A stretch of 64,000 bases of DNA from Acinetobacter brisouisimilis (GTDB lineage Bacteria > Pseudomonadota > Gammaproteobacteria > Pseudomonadales > Moraxellaceae): NCBI RefSeq assembly GCF_000368265.1, contig NZ_KB851219.1, forward strand, positions 1,591,393 through 1,655,392, in the 5' to 3' direction. The notes beneath the pieces were generated by a model that made no database searches, was not told the origin of the DNA, and saw only the letters and a program-made list of their open reading frames with translations. A program made the translations under genes and the position numbers. This document shows, piece after piece, positions 8,846-17,354 of this stretch (the stretch's first letter is position 1; the number at the start of each line of letters is the position of its first letter).

Positions 8846-9940
8846 TTACTTTTTAAATGGTAGCGAGTATTTCAAAATACGTCCCAAAACCTGGCCATAT
8901 TGTTTAAACAGGCTGGCATTGTTGTAGTTTAAACCGTATTTTTTACATACAGCTTCTACTTTTGGTCCCATCTTACGGTAACGGCGTGCAGGGATTTCTG
9001 GGTACAGATGATGCTCAATTTGATGACTCAAGTGCCCAGTCAAAATATGAAAGGCTTCAGAACCTGTTAAGTTAGATGAACCACGAATTTGGCGCATATA
9101 CCAGTGTCCGCGACTTTCATTTTCCAAGACGCTTTTTGGAAAAACTTCAACATCTTTGGTGAAGTGACCACAGAAAATGATACTGAATGTCCAAACATTA
9201 CGGATACCATTTGCCGCCATGTTTCCAAGCAATACAGGTACTGCACTTGGTCCCGCCACAAGTGGGAAAAAGACATAATCTTTGAACAATTGTTTCGCGA
9301 CTTTACGTTGTACTGGACGCATTTCTTGTATAAATTTGGCTTTGGTCTTACGCCCCATCATGAGTTTGCCGATTTCCAAGTTTTGGATCGCGACCCCCCA
9401 CTGGAACAGCAAACAAAATGGAATACTATACAAAGGTTGCAATAAATAGCTTTTTTTCCAACGTTGTTCTGGAAATAAACGAACTAGACCATAACCAATG
9501 TCATCATCCATACCTTTGATATTGGTATAGGTATGATGTTTATAGTTATGGGTTTGACGCCAGTTGTCACTTGTACCGACATTGTCCCATTCATAGGTTT
9601 GCCCCATAAATTTCGGGTCATTCATCCAGTCATATTGACCGTGCATGACATTGTGTCCGACTTCCATGTTTTCCAGAATTTTAGACAAACCGAGTAAGCC
9701 TGTACCCAGTACCCACGCTGGCGGAAACCAACCTGCGAACAATAAAGCACGACCTGCTAGACTGCTATAACGTACAACGGAGTAAACACGGCGAATGTAC
9801 TGGGCATCTTGCTCGCCCAAGTCATCCACAACTTCTTGTTTGATGGCATCTAGCTCTTGAGCAAGCGCCTCTAAATCGGCTTCAGTGAGTTCGCGGTTTT
9901 TTGGATTTTTAAAATATTGTGTTTTTACTTGCATATTCAT
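8846..9940 (-). CDS. Membrane fatty-acid (acyl-CoA) desaturase
   Basis: 364-residue di-iron desaturase that introduces a double bond into an acyl chain at the inner membrane. The three histidine boxes are intact: HNVMH (96-100), HNYKHH (131-136) and HQIEHH (306-311). The Q in the third box is typical of the front-end/linoleoyl-type subfamily. Hydrophobic stretches lie near 65-90 and 170-190. The ATG at 9940 has AGAGG nine bases upstream. It follows the reductase gene by 14 bp, so the two form an operon supplying electrons to the desaturase. The module resembles P. aeruginosa desB-desC with the divergent regulator desT. Confidence 0.9.
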   Translation of the reverse strand: MNMQVKTQYFKNPKNRELTEADLEALAQELDAIKQEVVDDLGEQDAQYIRRVYSVVRYSSLAGRALLFAGWFPPAWVLGTGLLGLSKILENMEVGHNVMHGQYDWMNDPKFMGQTYEWDNVGTSDNWRQTHNYKHHTYTNIKGMDDDIGYGLVRLFPEQRWKKSYLLQPLYSIPFCLLFQWGVAIQNLEIGKLMMGRKTKAKFIQEMRPVQRKVAKQLFKDYVFFPLVAGPSAVPVLLGNMAANGIRNVWTFSIIFCGHFTKDVEVFPKSVLENESRGHWYMRQIRGSSNLTGSEAFHILTGHLSHQIEHHLYPEIPARRYRKMGPKVEAVCKKYGLNYNNASLFKQYGQVLGRILKYSLPFKK

Positions 9941-9954
9941 AGCAGATGCCTCTC

Positions 9955-11034
9955 TTAAAGATCTAACACAAGGTCAGTTTGAGCGGAGTTGACACATAAG
10001 CGTAGTAGGCTATTTGGTTCAGTATTTTCCGACTGATTATTTAAGTTTTTGGTTGCACCCGATACTTTATTACATGCACATTTATTGCAAATACCCATAC
10101 GGCAACCGTGGGTTGGTTTGAGCTGAGCCTGTTCCAGACCAATCAGAATTGGCTGACCTTTGGCAACAGCAATAGTTTTATTGGATTTGCTTAAAGTAAT
10201 ATTTACAAAGCCAACATCATCAGTTTCTATATGTGTCAAGCTAAACGCTTCACCTTTGAAAAGTTTTGCGCCTGCAAACACACTTTCTGCGGCATTGACA
10301 AATCCTGATGGACCGCAAGCAAAGACCGTACGTTCAGCAAAATCTGCAACCAATTCAGCATGTTTCTGGTTAATACGTTCAGCAGCAGGTTCATCACGCG
10401 TACATAGCGCGGTAAACTTAAAGTTTGGATAGATTTGTTGCCATGTTTCAAATTCTGATTTGAAAGCCAGACCTGTGGCATGTTGTGCCCAGTACATCAA
10501 ATGAATGTCATAGTCTTTCAGCTGACCAGACTGATGCAGTCCTGCCAACATACTATACATTGGGGTAATGCCACTGCCCGCAGCCAGCAACAGTACTTGT
10601 TTTTGTGGCTGTGTACCAATGAGCATATCGCCATAAGGCTGACCAAATTCAAGGATGTCGCCCACTTGAGCTTGTTCACAAAGCCAAGTACTCACCACAC
10701 CGCCTTCAATTTTCTTCAAGGTCAGTTTGACATGATGGGCATCCAGCTGAGTCAAACTGTAGGTACGTTCATAGCGACAACCATGAATTTCGACATGTAC
10801 GGGATGATGTTGCCCTGCAACGCCATATTGCATGCGTTGGTTACAATGAATGGTTAAACTCACGACATCATTGGCAATGATTTGTTTTTTGACAATTCGC
10901 CCAAGTATTTCATGAGTTGACCACAATGGATTGACTTTTTGAAGCCAAAAATTCACTGCGTTACTGTCATAGACACTACCAGACAGAAAATCTAAAAGCT
11001 GTTTTTTACGTTGAATGACATGCATTGTGGTCAT
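9955..11034 (-). CDS. Ferredoxin-type flavin reductase, electron donor of the desaturase
   Basis: 359-residue flavin oxidoreductase. An FAD-binding barrel (~40-140, with RTYSLTQ for flavin binding) is followed by an NAD(P) domain (LLLAAGSGITPMYSM ~165) and a C-terminal plant-type 2Fe-2S domain with Cys311, Cys316, Cys319 and Cys347. It would pass electrons from NAD(P)H to the desaturase encoded 14 bp downstream (DesC-like role). Two starts are possible, at 11034 and 11025. The upstream GAG abuts the first and is nine bases from the second, so the exact start is open. Confidence 0.88.
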   Translation of the reverse strand: MTTMHVIQRKKQLLDFLSGSVYDSNAVNFWLQKVNPLWSTHEILGRIVKKQIIANDVVSLTIHCNQRMQYGVAGQHHPVHVEIHGCRYERTYSLTQLDAHHVKLTLKKIEGGVVSTWLCEQAQVGDILEFGQPYGDMLIGTQPQKQVLLLAAGSGITPMYSMLAGLHQSGQLKDYDIHLMYWAQHATGLAFKSEFETWQQIYPNFKFTALCTRDEPAAERINQKHAELVADFAERTVFACGPSGFVNAAESVFAGAKLFKGEAFSLTHIETDDVGFVNITLSKSNKTIAVAKGQPILIGLEQAQLKPTHGCRMGICNKCACNKVSGATKNLNNQSENTEPNSLLRLCVNSAQTDLVLDL

Positions 11035-11057
11035 CTCTATTATGTCTTTCTAATTAT

Positions 11058-11083
11058 TATACACATGTATATATATATGTATA
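11058..11083. promoter_or_regulatory. Candidate operator for the TetR regulator
   Basis: An inverted repeat TATACA-CA-TGTATA (11058-11071) lies inside a larger near-palindrome whose right end is another TGTATA (11078-11083). It sits 24 bp before the reductase start and about 100 bp before the divergent TetR gene, where a repressor would cover the desaturase promoter. Part of the symmetry comes from a TA repeat, so chance is possible. Confidence 0.45.
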
Positions 11084-11183
11084 GTATTTATGCAATCAAG
11101 AAACAATTCTTTGCACTATTTCTTATCGTTCAGTTCTAAGGCTATAATCTTCAAATAAATCCGAGCTTGCCACATGAGTTTAC

Positions 11184-11882
11184 ATGCCCCCTTTATCGAT
11201 AACTGCTATGCCAACTGATCACTCATTGCTTGACACTACACCTGCTCAAGTCAAAACACCTGCGCGTAGTGCTGGTCGTAAAGCCACGATTACTAAAGAA
11301 GAGTTATTTCAGGCGACCTTAAATTTAATCGGCCCAGAAAAAAGTATTTCATCTTTGAGTTTACGCGAAGTCGCCCGTGAAGCAGGCATTGCACCCAACA
11401 GTTTTTATCGGCATTTTAAAGACATAGATGAGCTTGCAATTGAACTGATTAATCGTGCTGGGGTGGTGCTACGTAAGATTATTCGTGAAGCACGCCTTAA
11501 AGCCTCTAAGCAAGAAAGCATTATTCGCACTTCGGTTGAAGTTTTTTTACAGCAACTCGACACCGATGACGGTAACCTGAGTTTATTGCTGCGCGAGGGC
11601 TATACAGGTTCAATTTCCTATAAACGTGCGGTGGAGCAACAACTCAGCTTTTTTCAGCAAGAATTACAAGAAGACCTGATTCGTTTAGAGCGTTTGAACC
11701 AGAACCGACTGTTTCATCCAGATTTAGCAGCAAAAGCCATTACCCAGCTGGTATTTAATATGGGTGCAAAAGTCATCGATTTACCTGTAAATGAACGTAA
11801 TGTCGTAGCACAGCAGACCATGATCATGATTCGGATGATTCTTGAAGGTGCACGCCGCTTAAATGAATCGAAAATTGGCTAA
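11184..11882 (+). CDS. TetR-family regulator, FabR/DesT-like
   Basis: 232-residue repressor-type protein with an N-terminal helix-turn-helix (~residues 35-80; SLREVAREAGIAPNSFYRHF is the classic TetR recognition segment) and a helical ligand domain. It is divergent from the desaturase-reductase operon, the arrangement of P. aeruginosa desT. The inferred role is to sense acyl-CoA saturation and control that operon, and probably itself. Two starts are possible, 11184 and 11208; neither has a strong ribosome binding site. The -10-like TATAAT near 11141 could serve this gene. Confidence 0.82.
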   Translation: MPPLSITAMPTDHSLLDTTPAQVKTPARSAGRKATITKEELFQATLNLIGPEKSISSLSLREVAREAGIAPNSFYRHFKDIDELAIELINRAGVVLRKIIREARLKASKQESIIRTSVEVFLQQLDTDDGNLSLLLREGYTGSISYKRAVEQQLSFFQQELQEDLIRLERLNQNRLFHPDLAAKAITQLVFNMGAKVIDLPVNERNVVAQQTMIMIRMILEGARRLNESKIG

Positions 11883-12031
11883 ACATTTTTGATTCAGATA
11901 AAGCGTATTTTTTTATTTCTAAGTATTTCCGAAGCAGTTAGAATGACCTTTGTCTAGGATTAATACAATTCTGTGCAGCCTCATTGCATTTCCTATGGCA
12001 CTTCTTTTGCTAAATATCGGGTCAAACCAGC

Positions 12032-13048
12032 ATGAATATCTTGAGCGACAGACAAAGCATTCTGGCAAGCTATATTCTTATTATATTATCTCTTGTGGCG
12101 ATTATTCCTTTACATCTCCTGCCAAGTTTTTTTGCCGGCTTCCTGATCTATGAAATTATTCATAGTTTAAGCAAGGTGATTGATCGTTATATTGATAGTC
12201 ATCGCGCAAAATTAATTATCAGCATTGTACTGAGTATTGTAATTGTTTCCTTAATTAGCTTCCTGATTACCAGTCTGGTCAGTTTCGTGATTTATGATTT
12301 ACAAGGACCTGGACTGACTGCGTTTAGTGAAAAAATTGACCAAACCTTGATTTTATTACAACAAGAAGTTTCAAAATATATCTCCATTTATATTCCAAAC
12401 AGCGTGACCGATTTAAAAAATCATATTTTTATTTTGCTTAAAGATAACGTTTCTGTTTTAAGGCATACAGGTTCAGATATTTTACATAATTTTGCCACTA
12501 TGGTGATTGGCTTAATTATCGGGATCTTAGTTTCTATTCATTCTTTTAGCTATAAAGAAGCCCAGCCTATATTTAAAACAGCGCTGATGCTACGTATTGA
12601 AAAACTGGGATTGTCATTTAGAAATGTCGTTTTTGCCCAAATTCAGATCTCTCTAATTAACACTGCCCTGTTTATTGTTTTTGTATTTATTGCACTGCCA
12701 TTATGTGGTGTGCATCTTCCTTTTGCTAAAACCCTAACTATTTTGACCTTTATTTTTGGATTGATTCCGATTGCAGGCAATTTAATTTCCAATAGCCTGA
12801 TTATTATTTCAGGTTTAACCATTTCACTACCTGTCGCTGCTGCGGCTTTAATGTATTTAATCCTGATTCATAAGCTTGAATATTTTATTAATGCCAAAAT
12901 TGTAGGAAGCAAAATTAATGCGCATGCTTGGGAAGTACTGCTTGCCATGCTGATTTTTGAAGCTATTTTTGGTTTTGGTGGGCTGATTGCCGCGCCAATT
13001 TTCTATGCCTATATCAAGCTTGAAATGAATGATGCCAAATTAATCTAA
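12032..13048 (+). CDS. AI-2E family (PerM-like) membrane protein
   Basis: 338-residue inner-membrane protein of the AI-2 exporter/PerM superfamily. Two to three helices lie at the N-terminus (~10-95). A soluble amphipathic segment (~100-145, with an FSEKIDQTL-type helix) follows. The C-terminal cluster of helices holds the family's glycine/proline-rich stretches FGLIPIAGNLISN (~245) and a conserved IFGFGGLIAAPIFYAY end. Substrates differ within the family (autoinducer-2, cations, unknown), so none is assigned. It stands alone in the plus direction, 149 bp after the TetR gene. The ribosome binding site is weak. Confidence 0.82.
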   Translation: MNILSDRQSILASYILIILSLVAIIPLHLLPSFFAGFLIYEIIHSLSKVIDRYIDSHRAKLIISIVLSIVIVSLISFLITSLVSFVIYDLQGPGLTAFSEKIDQTLILLQQEVSKYISIYIPNSVTDLKNHIFILLKDNVSVLRHTGSDILHNFATMVIGLIIGILVSIHSFSYKEAQPIFKTALMLRIEKLGLSFRNVVFAQIQISLINTALFIVFVFIALPLCGVHLPFAKTLTILTFIFGLIPIAGNLISNSLIIISGLTISLPVAAAALMYLILIHKLEYFINAKIVGSKINAHAWEVLLAMLIFEAIFGFGGLIAAPIFYAYIKLEMNDAKLI

Positions 13049-13201
13049 TCACATCACAATAAAAAACTCCTGATGAACTGCCCTAGAAAAGTTGGGCAGT
13101 CAGTCACAATCAAGCCCGCTTCTTAATGGACTCAAGCCTAATATATTGATGTTAATTTTCGGTGTAAGGTGAGATTTTACTCAGCTTACAGGTCAAACAA
13201 C

Positions 13202-13591
13202 ATGGCACAGCAAGATTATGAAAATGGCTTAAAAGTTCGTACGGAAGTGATGGGCGAAGCATTTGTCAAACGCGCTCAAGACAATACCGTTGCATTTACC
13301 CAACCTTTACAGGACTGGATTAATGAACATGCTTGGGGTTCAACATGGCAACGCGAAGGAGTTTTGCCGCGCAAATACCGTTCTTTGATTACCATCGCCA
13401 TGTTGGTTGCACAAAAATCTCCAACCGAACTGAAAGGCCATGTGCGTGGCGCGCTGAATAACGGTTGTAGTGTTGCAGAAATTCAGGAAACCTTATTACA
13501 CAGCTTGCCATACTGTGGCGCGCCCGCTGCTCAAGAAGCTTTTCGTGCTGTGCTTGAAGTGATTCAAGAGTACCAAGCAACTCAATCATAA
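13202..13591 (+). CDS. Carboxymuconolactone decarboxylase (CMD) family protein
   Basis: 129 residues from the ATG at 13202 (MAQQDYENGLKVR). A GTG 33 bp upstream keeps the frame open but adds non-family residues. The sequence follows the PcaC/CMD pattern: 'LKVRTEVMGEAFV', 'WGSTWQREGVLPRKYRSLITIAML', then 'ELKGHVRGALNNGCSVAEIQETLLHSLPYCGAPAA' split over residues ~80-115. The histidine and the surrounding pattern match gamma-carboxymuconolactone decarboxylase, but no protocatechuate genes are nearby. The substrate is therefore unknown; it may be a detached decarboxylase or a CMD-family hydroperoxidase-like protein. The usual CXXC of AhpD is absent. Confidence 0.8.
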   Translation: MAQQDYENGLKVRTEVMGEAFVKRAQDNTVAFTQPLQDWINEHAWGSTWQREGVLPRKYRSLITIAMLVAQKSPTELKGHVRGALNNGCSVAEIQETLLHSLPYCGAPAAQEAFRAVLEVIQEYQATQS

Positions 13592-13951
13592 ATTCTTCAT
13601 GATTGATCATCTTGTTTTATGTCTCCTATTTTATAAGTAGAGGCAAAATTGCTTGATGAACAAAACCGAATATCTTCACTTGCACATAAATAACAGGTCA
13701 CTGTGCTACTGAGGAACAAAGTGTTGCTCAGTAGCTTTTAACGGCGTTGAGTTGATCTTTTTCAATTGCGTTCATCGTGTATTTATGCAGTACAGGTTTC
13801 AGAAACCTGATTTTATTGATTCTGGGCAAGTTTTGCTTGCTGTGTTATATCCTGCGATACGTGTATTTTCAAAATTTAAACTTACTAATAAACGAATTAC
13901 GATTTTGAAGTGTTTTTAAGATTTACCAATCAGATATTAAGCAATTTCAAC
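13592..13951. other. Non-coding stretch between CMD gene and ahcY promoter
   Basis: About 360 bp without a supportable gene. It holds the terminator at 13705-13739 and a short perfect hairpin at 13793-13809 (CAGGTTT / AAACCTG, then ATTTTA). The hairpin could be a second terminator or the 3' end of a small RNA. I see no clear promoter for an independent RNA here. Confidence 0.5.
13705..13739 (+). terminator. Rho-independent terminator after the CMD gene
   Basis: Nine-base perfect stem GCTACTGAG / CTCAGTAGC with a 13-base loop, followed by TTTTA. It lies 114 bp past the stop codon. Confidence 0.65.
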
Positions 13952-13980
13952 TTGGAACACTTTTAGAATCCAAGTACAAT
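13952..13980 (+). promoter_or_regulatory. Sigma70 promoter of the riboswitch-ahcY unit
   Basis: TTGGAA (13952-13957) and TACAAT (13975-13980) are separated by exactly 17 bp. The predicted start, near 13987, falls immediately before the first riboswitch helix. Confidence 0.75.
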
Positions 13981-13987
13981 ACTTCGC

Positions 13988-14090
13988 TAGTCGAGGGATG
14001 CTGCGACGTTTTACAGGCACAAAATGTAAAATCGCCAGGCTCGACGATCGGTTAAATGTTCAATTTAGCCAACAACGGCATCCGCGAACT
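13988..14090 (+). ncRNA. S-adenosylhomocysteine (SAH) riboswitch
   Basis: Matches the SAH riboswitch architecture. P1 is GTCGAG (13990-13995) with CTCGAC (14040-14045). A TTTTACA/TGTAAAA hairpin (14009-14031) lies inside it, flanked by the conserved GCTGCGAC and CCAGGCTCG. A GGTTAAAT/ATTTAGCC hairpin (14050-14070) follows. The AACGGCATCCGCG segment then pairs as a pseudoknot: GCATCC 14078-14083 with GGATGC 13996-14001. In known members SAH binding turns on ahcY. The ahcY ribosome binding site follows ~30 bases later. Confidence 0.92.
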
Positions 14091-14128
14091 GAATGATCAA
14101 CAATTGTTTTATTAAAAAGGAGATCGTG

Positions 14129-15511
14129 ATGAACGCGGTTAATGCTTCATTTACTGATTATAAAGTTGCCGATATCAATCTTGCTGACTACGGTCGTAAA
14201 GAAATCAAACTTGCTGAAGCTGAAATGCCAGCCTTGATCGGCTTGCGTAAACGCTATGCTGCTGCAAAACCACTTGCAGGTGCCAAAATTCTTGGCTGTA
14301 TCCACATGACCATTCAAACTGCTGTTTTGATTGAAACTCTGGTTGAATTGGGTGCAGAAGTTCGTTGGACTTCATGTAACATTTTCTCGACTCAAGACCA
14401 TGCTGCTGCTGCAATCGCTGCCCGCGGTATTCCTGTTTTTGCTTGGAAAGGCGAAACTGAAGAAGAATACAACTGGTGCTTAGAGCAACAAATCAATGTC
14501 AATGGCACACCTTGGGATGCCAACATGATCTTGGACGATGGCGGTGACTTGACTTCACTTGTTCATGACAAATACCCAGAGCTTCTTGAGCGTATCCACG
14601 GGATCACTGAAGAAACTACAACAGGTGTACAACGTCTTCACGAAATGTTCCGTGACGGTACTTTGAAAGTTCCTGCAATCAACGTCAACGACTCTGTCAC
14701 CAAGTCTAAAAACGACAACAAATACGGTTGCCGCCACTCGTTAAATGACGCGATCAAACGTGGTACAGACATGTTACTTTCTGGTCGCCGTGCATTGGTG
14801 ATTGGTTATGGTGACGTGGGTAAAGGTTCAGCTCAATCTTTACGTCAAGAAGGCATGATCGTTCGCGTGACTGAAGTTGACCCAATTTGTGCAATGCAAG
14901 CCTGCATGGACGGCTACGAAGTCGTTTCTCCATACAAAAATGGCGTACAAACAGGTAAAAAAGAAGACATCAACCTTGATTTGCTTGAAAACACTGACTT
15001 GATCGTAACAACGACTGGTAACTACCACGTTTGTGATTCAGCAATGTTAGATACCTTAAAAGCGGGTTCTGTAGTCTGTAACATCGGTCACTTTGATACT
15101 GAAATCGACACCAACTACTTACGCGGTTACAAGTGGGTTGAAGTAAAACCTCAAGTACACCAAGTATATCGTTCAGAAAATGAAAATGATTACCTCATCT
15201 TGTTATCTGAAGGTCGTCTAGTCAACCTTGGTAATGCAACAGGTCACCCATCACGTGTGATGGATGGTTCTTTTGCCAATCAGGTTTTGGCTCAAATGCA
15301 TTTATTTGCTGAAAAATTTGCTGATCTTCCTGCAGCAGAAAAACCAGCACACATCCGTGTTGAACTTCTTCCGAAAAAACTGGATGAAGAAGTTGCCGCA
15401 GCGATGGTTGCAGGTTTTGGTGGCGTATTGACTCAATTGACTCAAGTACAGGCAGATTACCTCGGTGTACCTGTTGAAGGTCCATTCAAATCTGACACTT
15501 ACAAATACTAA
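14129..15511 (+). CDS. ahcY: Adenosylhomocysteinase (SAH hydrolase)
   Basis: Hydrolyses S-adenosylhomocysteine to adenosine and homocysteine, relieving product inhibition of methyltransferases. The start at 14129 gives 460 residues and has AAGGAG seven bases upstream; the frame opens 36 bp earlier without such a site. The NAD-binding motif [13 protein letters not shown] and the conserved [19 protein letters not shown] region are present. The typical C-terminus ending in KSDTYKY, as in the family's PDHYRY-type tail, is also present. It sits behind an SAH riboswitch, so the enzyme is made when its substrate accumulates. metF follows 163 bp later, linking it to the methionine cycle. Confidence 0.97.
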   Translation: MNAVNASFTDYKVADINLADYGRKEIKLAEAEMPALIGLRKRYAAAKPLAGAKILGCIHMTIQTAVLIETLVELGAEVRWTSCNIFSTQDHAAAAIAARGIPVFAWKGETEEEYNWCLEQQINVNGTPWDANMILDDGGDLTSLVHDKYPELLERIHGITEETTTGVQRLHEMFRDGTLKVPAINVNDSVTKSKNDNKYGCRHSLNDAIKRGTDMLLSGRRALVIGYGDVGKGSAQSLRQEGMIVRVTEVDPICAMQACMDGYEVVSPYKNGVQTGKKEDINLDLLENTDLIVTTTGNYHVCDSAMLDTLKAGSVVCNIGHFDTEIDTNYLRGYKWVEVKPQVHQVYRSENENDYLILLSEGRLVNLGNATGHPSRVMDGSFANQVLAQMHLFAEKFADLPAAEKPAHIRVELLPKKLDEEVAAAMVAGFGGVLTQLTQVQADYLGVPVEGPFKSDTYKY

Positions 15512-15519
15512 GTTTTAGA

Positions 15520-15635
15520 CCTCTCCTAACCTCTCCGTTTAGGAGAGGCACTTCCTTGATTGAGGTAGGTCTTCTCCTGCACAAACAATAAAAGCCACGC
15601 TTCATTGTTTGTATAGGGAGATGGTTAGGATGAGG
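15520..15635. repeat. Intergenic palindromic repeat between ahcY and metF
   Basis: Near-matching inverted ends CCTCTCCTAACC (15520-15531) and GGTTAGGATGAGG (15623-15635) enclose two hairpins. One is CCTCTCCTAA/TTAGGAGAGG (15520-15548). The other is ACAAACAAT/ATTGTTTGT (15581-15612). The composition and CCTCATCCTAACC-type ends resemble small dispersed intergenic repeats of Acinetobacter chromosomes. The first hairpin could also attenuate read-through into metF. Confidence 0.6.
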
Positions 15636-15674
15636 ATCAATATTCAAGAACAGTATTGATAAAAAGGATTTGAA

Positions 15675-16511
15675 ATGACTAAACGCGTACCGATCTCCTT
15701 TGAATTTTTCCCACCAAAAACTGATGCTGGTGCCGAAAAACTTCGTGCTGTACATCAAGACTTACAGCAACTAAATCCAGAATTTTTCTCTATCACTTAT
15801 GGTGCAGGTGGTTCGACTCGTGAACGCACTCTTGCTGCTATCAGTGACTTTAACGGTAAAGGCACACCTGTAGCACCGCACTTGTCATGTATTGGTGATG
15901 ACAAAGCCCGTATTGCTGAACTTTTAGATTTATATAAATCTCAAGGTATTGACCGTATTGTGGCATTGCGTGGTGACTTACCATCAGGTCAGGTGGGTTT
16001 AGGCGAACTACCTTATGCACAAGACTTAGTTCGTTTTATTCGTGAACATTCTGGCGATCACTTTAAAATTGAAGTGGCAGCATATCCTGAAATGCATCCG
16101 CAAGCTGAAAGTTTTGACCAAGACATTCAACGCTTTGCAGAAAAAGTGCATGCGGGTGCCAATGCAGCGATTACCCAGTTTTTCTTTAATCCAGATGCAT
16201 ACTTCTATTTTATCGAACGTATTGCCAAACTGGGTGTGCATATTCCAGTTGCACCAGGCATCATGCCAATTACCAATGCCAGCAACCTGATTCGCTTTGC
16301 TGATGGAACAGGCGCAGAAATTCCACGCTGGATTCGCAAGCAGCTTCAAGCTTATGGTGATGACAGCAAGAGTATTCAGGAATTTGGTCACGAAGTTGTC
16401 GTCAAGCTTTGTGAACGTCTGATTGCTGGTGGTGCACCAAGCCTGCATTTTTATACCATGAACCATATCCAGCCAAATCGTCAGCTTGTGACGGATCTTG
16501 GACTCGCTTAA
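15675..16511 (+). CDS. metF: 5,10-methylenetetrahydrofolate reductase
   Basis: 278-residue FAD enzyme that reduces 5,10-methylene-THF to 5-methyl-THF, the methyl donor for methionine synthesis. Recognised from SFEFFPPKTDAG at the N-terminus (catalytic Glu), the SITYGAGGSTRERT segment, ALRGDLP (~97), and the ITQFFFNPDAYFYF block (~167). AAGGA lies eight bases before the ATG. Together with ahcY upstream it supplies homocysteine remethylation. A palindromic repeat separates the two genes, so transcription of metF from the ahcY promoter is plausible but not certain. Confidence 0.96.
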   Translation: MTKRVPISFEFFPPKTDAGAEKLRAVHQDLQQLNPEFFSITYGAGGSTRERTLAAISDFNGKGTPVAPHLSCIGDDKARIAELLDLYKSQGIDRIVALRGDLPSGQVGLGELPYAQDLVRFIREHSGDHFKIEVAAYPEMHPQAESFDQDIQRFAEKVHAGANAAITQFFFNPDAYFYFIERIAKLGVHIPVAPGIMPITNASNLIRFADGTGAEIPRWIRKQLQAYGDDSKSIQEFGHEVVVKLCERLIAGGAPSLHFYTMNHIQPNRQLVTDLGLA

Positions 16512-16533
16512 TTTGTAACAGGTCACGAGCCCT

Positions 16534-17247
16534 ATGAGTAATCGTTTTTTTATTGAAGCATCATTAACAGTGGGTCAGTCTATTGAGTTGACTGAAGTGG
16601 TGTTTCATCATTGGGTTCGCGTTCTGCGTGCAAAATTAAACGATCAAGCCATCTTGTTTAATGGGCAAGGTGGCGAGTATTTGGTTGAACTCACTGAAAT
16701 TAATAAAAAGAATGCCTTTATTCAGGTTGTGTCTTTTGAACCAGCCAACCGCGCACCTAATTTTCAGGTGGTTCTCGGGCAAGTGATGAGCAAAGGGGAT
16801 CGCATGGATTATGCGATTCAAAAAGCGACTGAACTGGGCGTACACAAAATTCAACTTCTTACCAGCGAACGCTGTGAAATGCGCCTGAAATATGACCGTG
16901 ATCAGAAAAAAATCGATCACTGGCAAGCCATTGCAATTGCAGCATGCGAACAGTGTGGTTTAAATATTGTACCTGAAGTGCTTGCACCCATTTCATTACA
17001 AGAATGGTTTAGCCATTCCCTGCCTGCCACCAAGCTCGTACTTGCACCCGATACCGACGCTTTTGATATCGCTAAAGAGGCTACACCTGATCTTGCGCTA
17101 TTGATTGGCCCTGAAGGTGGTCTCAGTCAGGATGAAATTACCCAAGCCAATGTTGCAGGTTTTAAAAACTGGTGTATTGGCGAGCGTGTCTTGCGTACCG
17201 AAACCGCGCCCGTTGTCGCTTTAGCCATATTGAATTATATTTTATAG
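16534..17247 (+). CDS. rsmE: 16S rRNA (uracil-1498 N3)-methyltransferase
   Basis: 237-residue SPOUT methyltransferase acting on U1498 of 16S rRNA. An N-terminal PUA-like domain (~1-70, with HHWVRVLRAK) precedes the SPOUT domain with its trefoil-knot motifs: QKATELGV and LLTSERCEMR near 90-110, LLIGPEGGLSQDE (~190), and the closing LRTETAPVVALAILNY. GAG precedes the ATG. It begins 22 bp after metF on the same strand and may be read with it. Confidence 0.95.
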   Translation: MSNRFFIEASLTVGQSIELTEVVFHHWVRVLRAKLNDQAILFNGQGGEYLVELTEINKKNAFIQVVSFEPANRAPNFQVVLGQVMSKGDRMDYAIQKATELGVHKIQLLTSERCEMRLKYDRDQKKIDHWQAIAIAACEQCGLNIVPEVLAPISLQEWFSHSLPATKLVLAPDTDAFDIAKEATPDLALLIGPEGGLSQDEITQANVAGFKNWCIGERVLRTETAPVVALAILNYIL

Positions 17248-17354
17248 CACATAAGGAAATCACATTTCTATCGTACTCAGTCATATACATTTGTCTTAAA
17301 CAATACTATGTTAGTACGATTACTTGCTATTTCGTTGATGAAAACGGACTTCGA

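Noticed and set aside
9089..9445. 118-codon frame antisense to the desaturase
   Set aside because: Shadow of the desaturase histidine-box region; no independent support.
11950..12153. Open frame of 67 codons before the AI-2E gene
   Set aside because: Overlaps the AI-2E protein start in another frame, has no family resemblance and no ribosome binding site.
13077..13100. ACTGCCC / GGGCAGT hairpin after the AI-2E gene as a terminator
   Set aside because: The stem is good but no T-run follows; kept only as a possible weak structure.
16026..16526. 166-codon open frame antisense to metF
   Set aside because: Fully inside the well-supported metF gene on the opposite strand; composition is that of a shadow frame.
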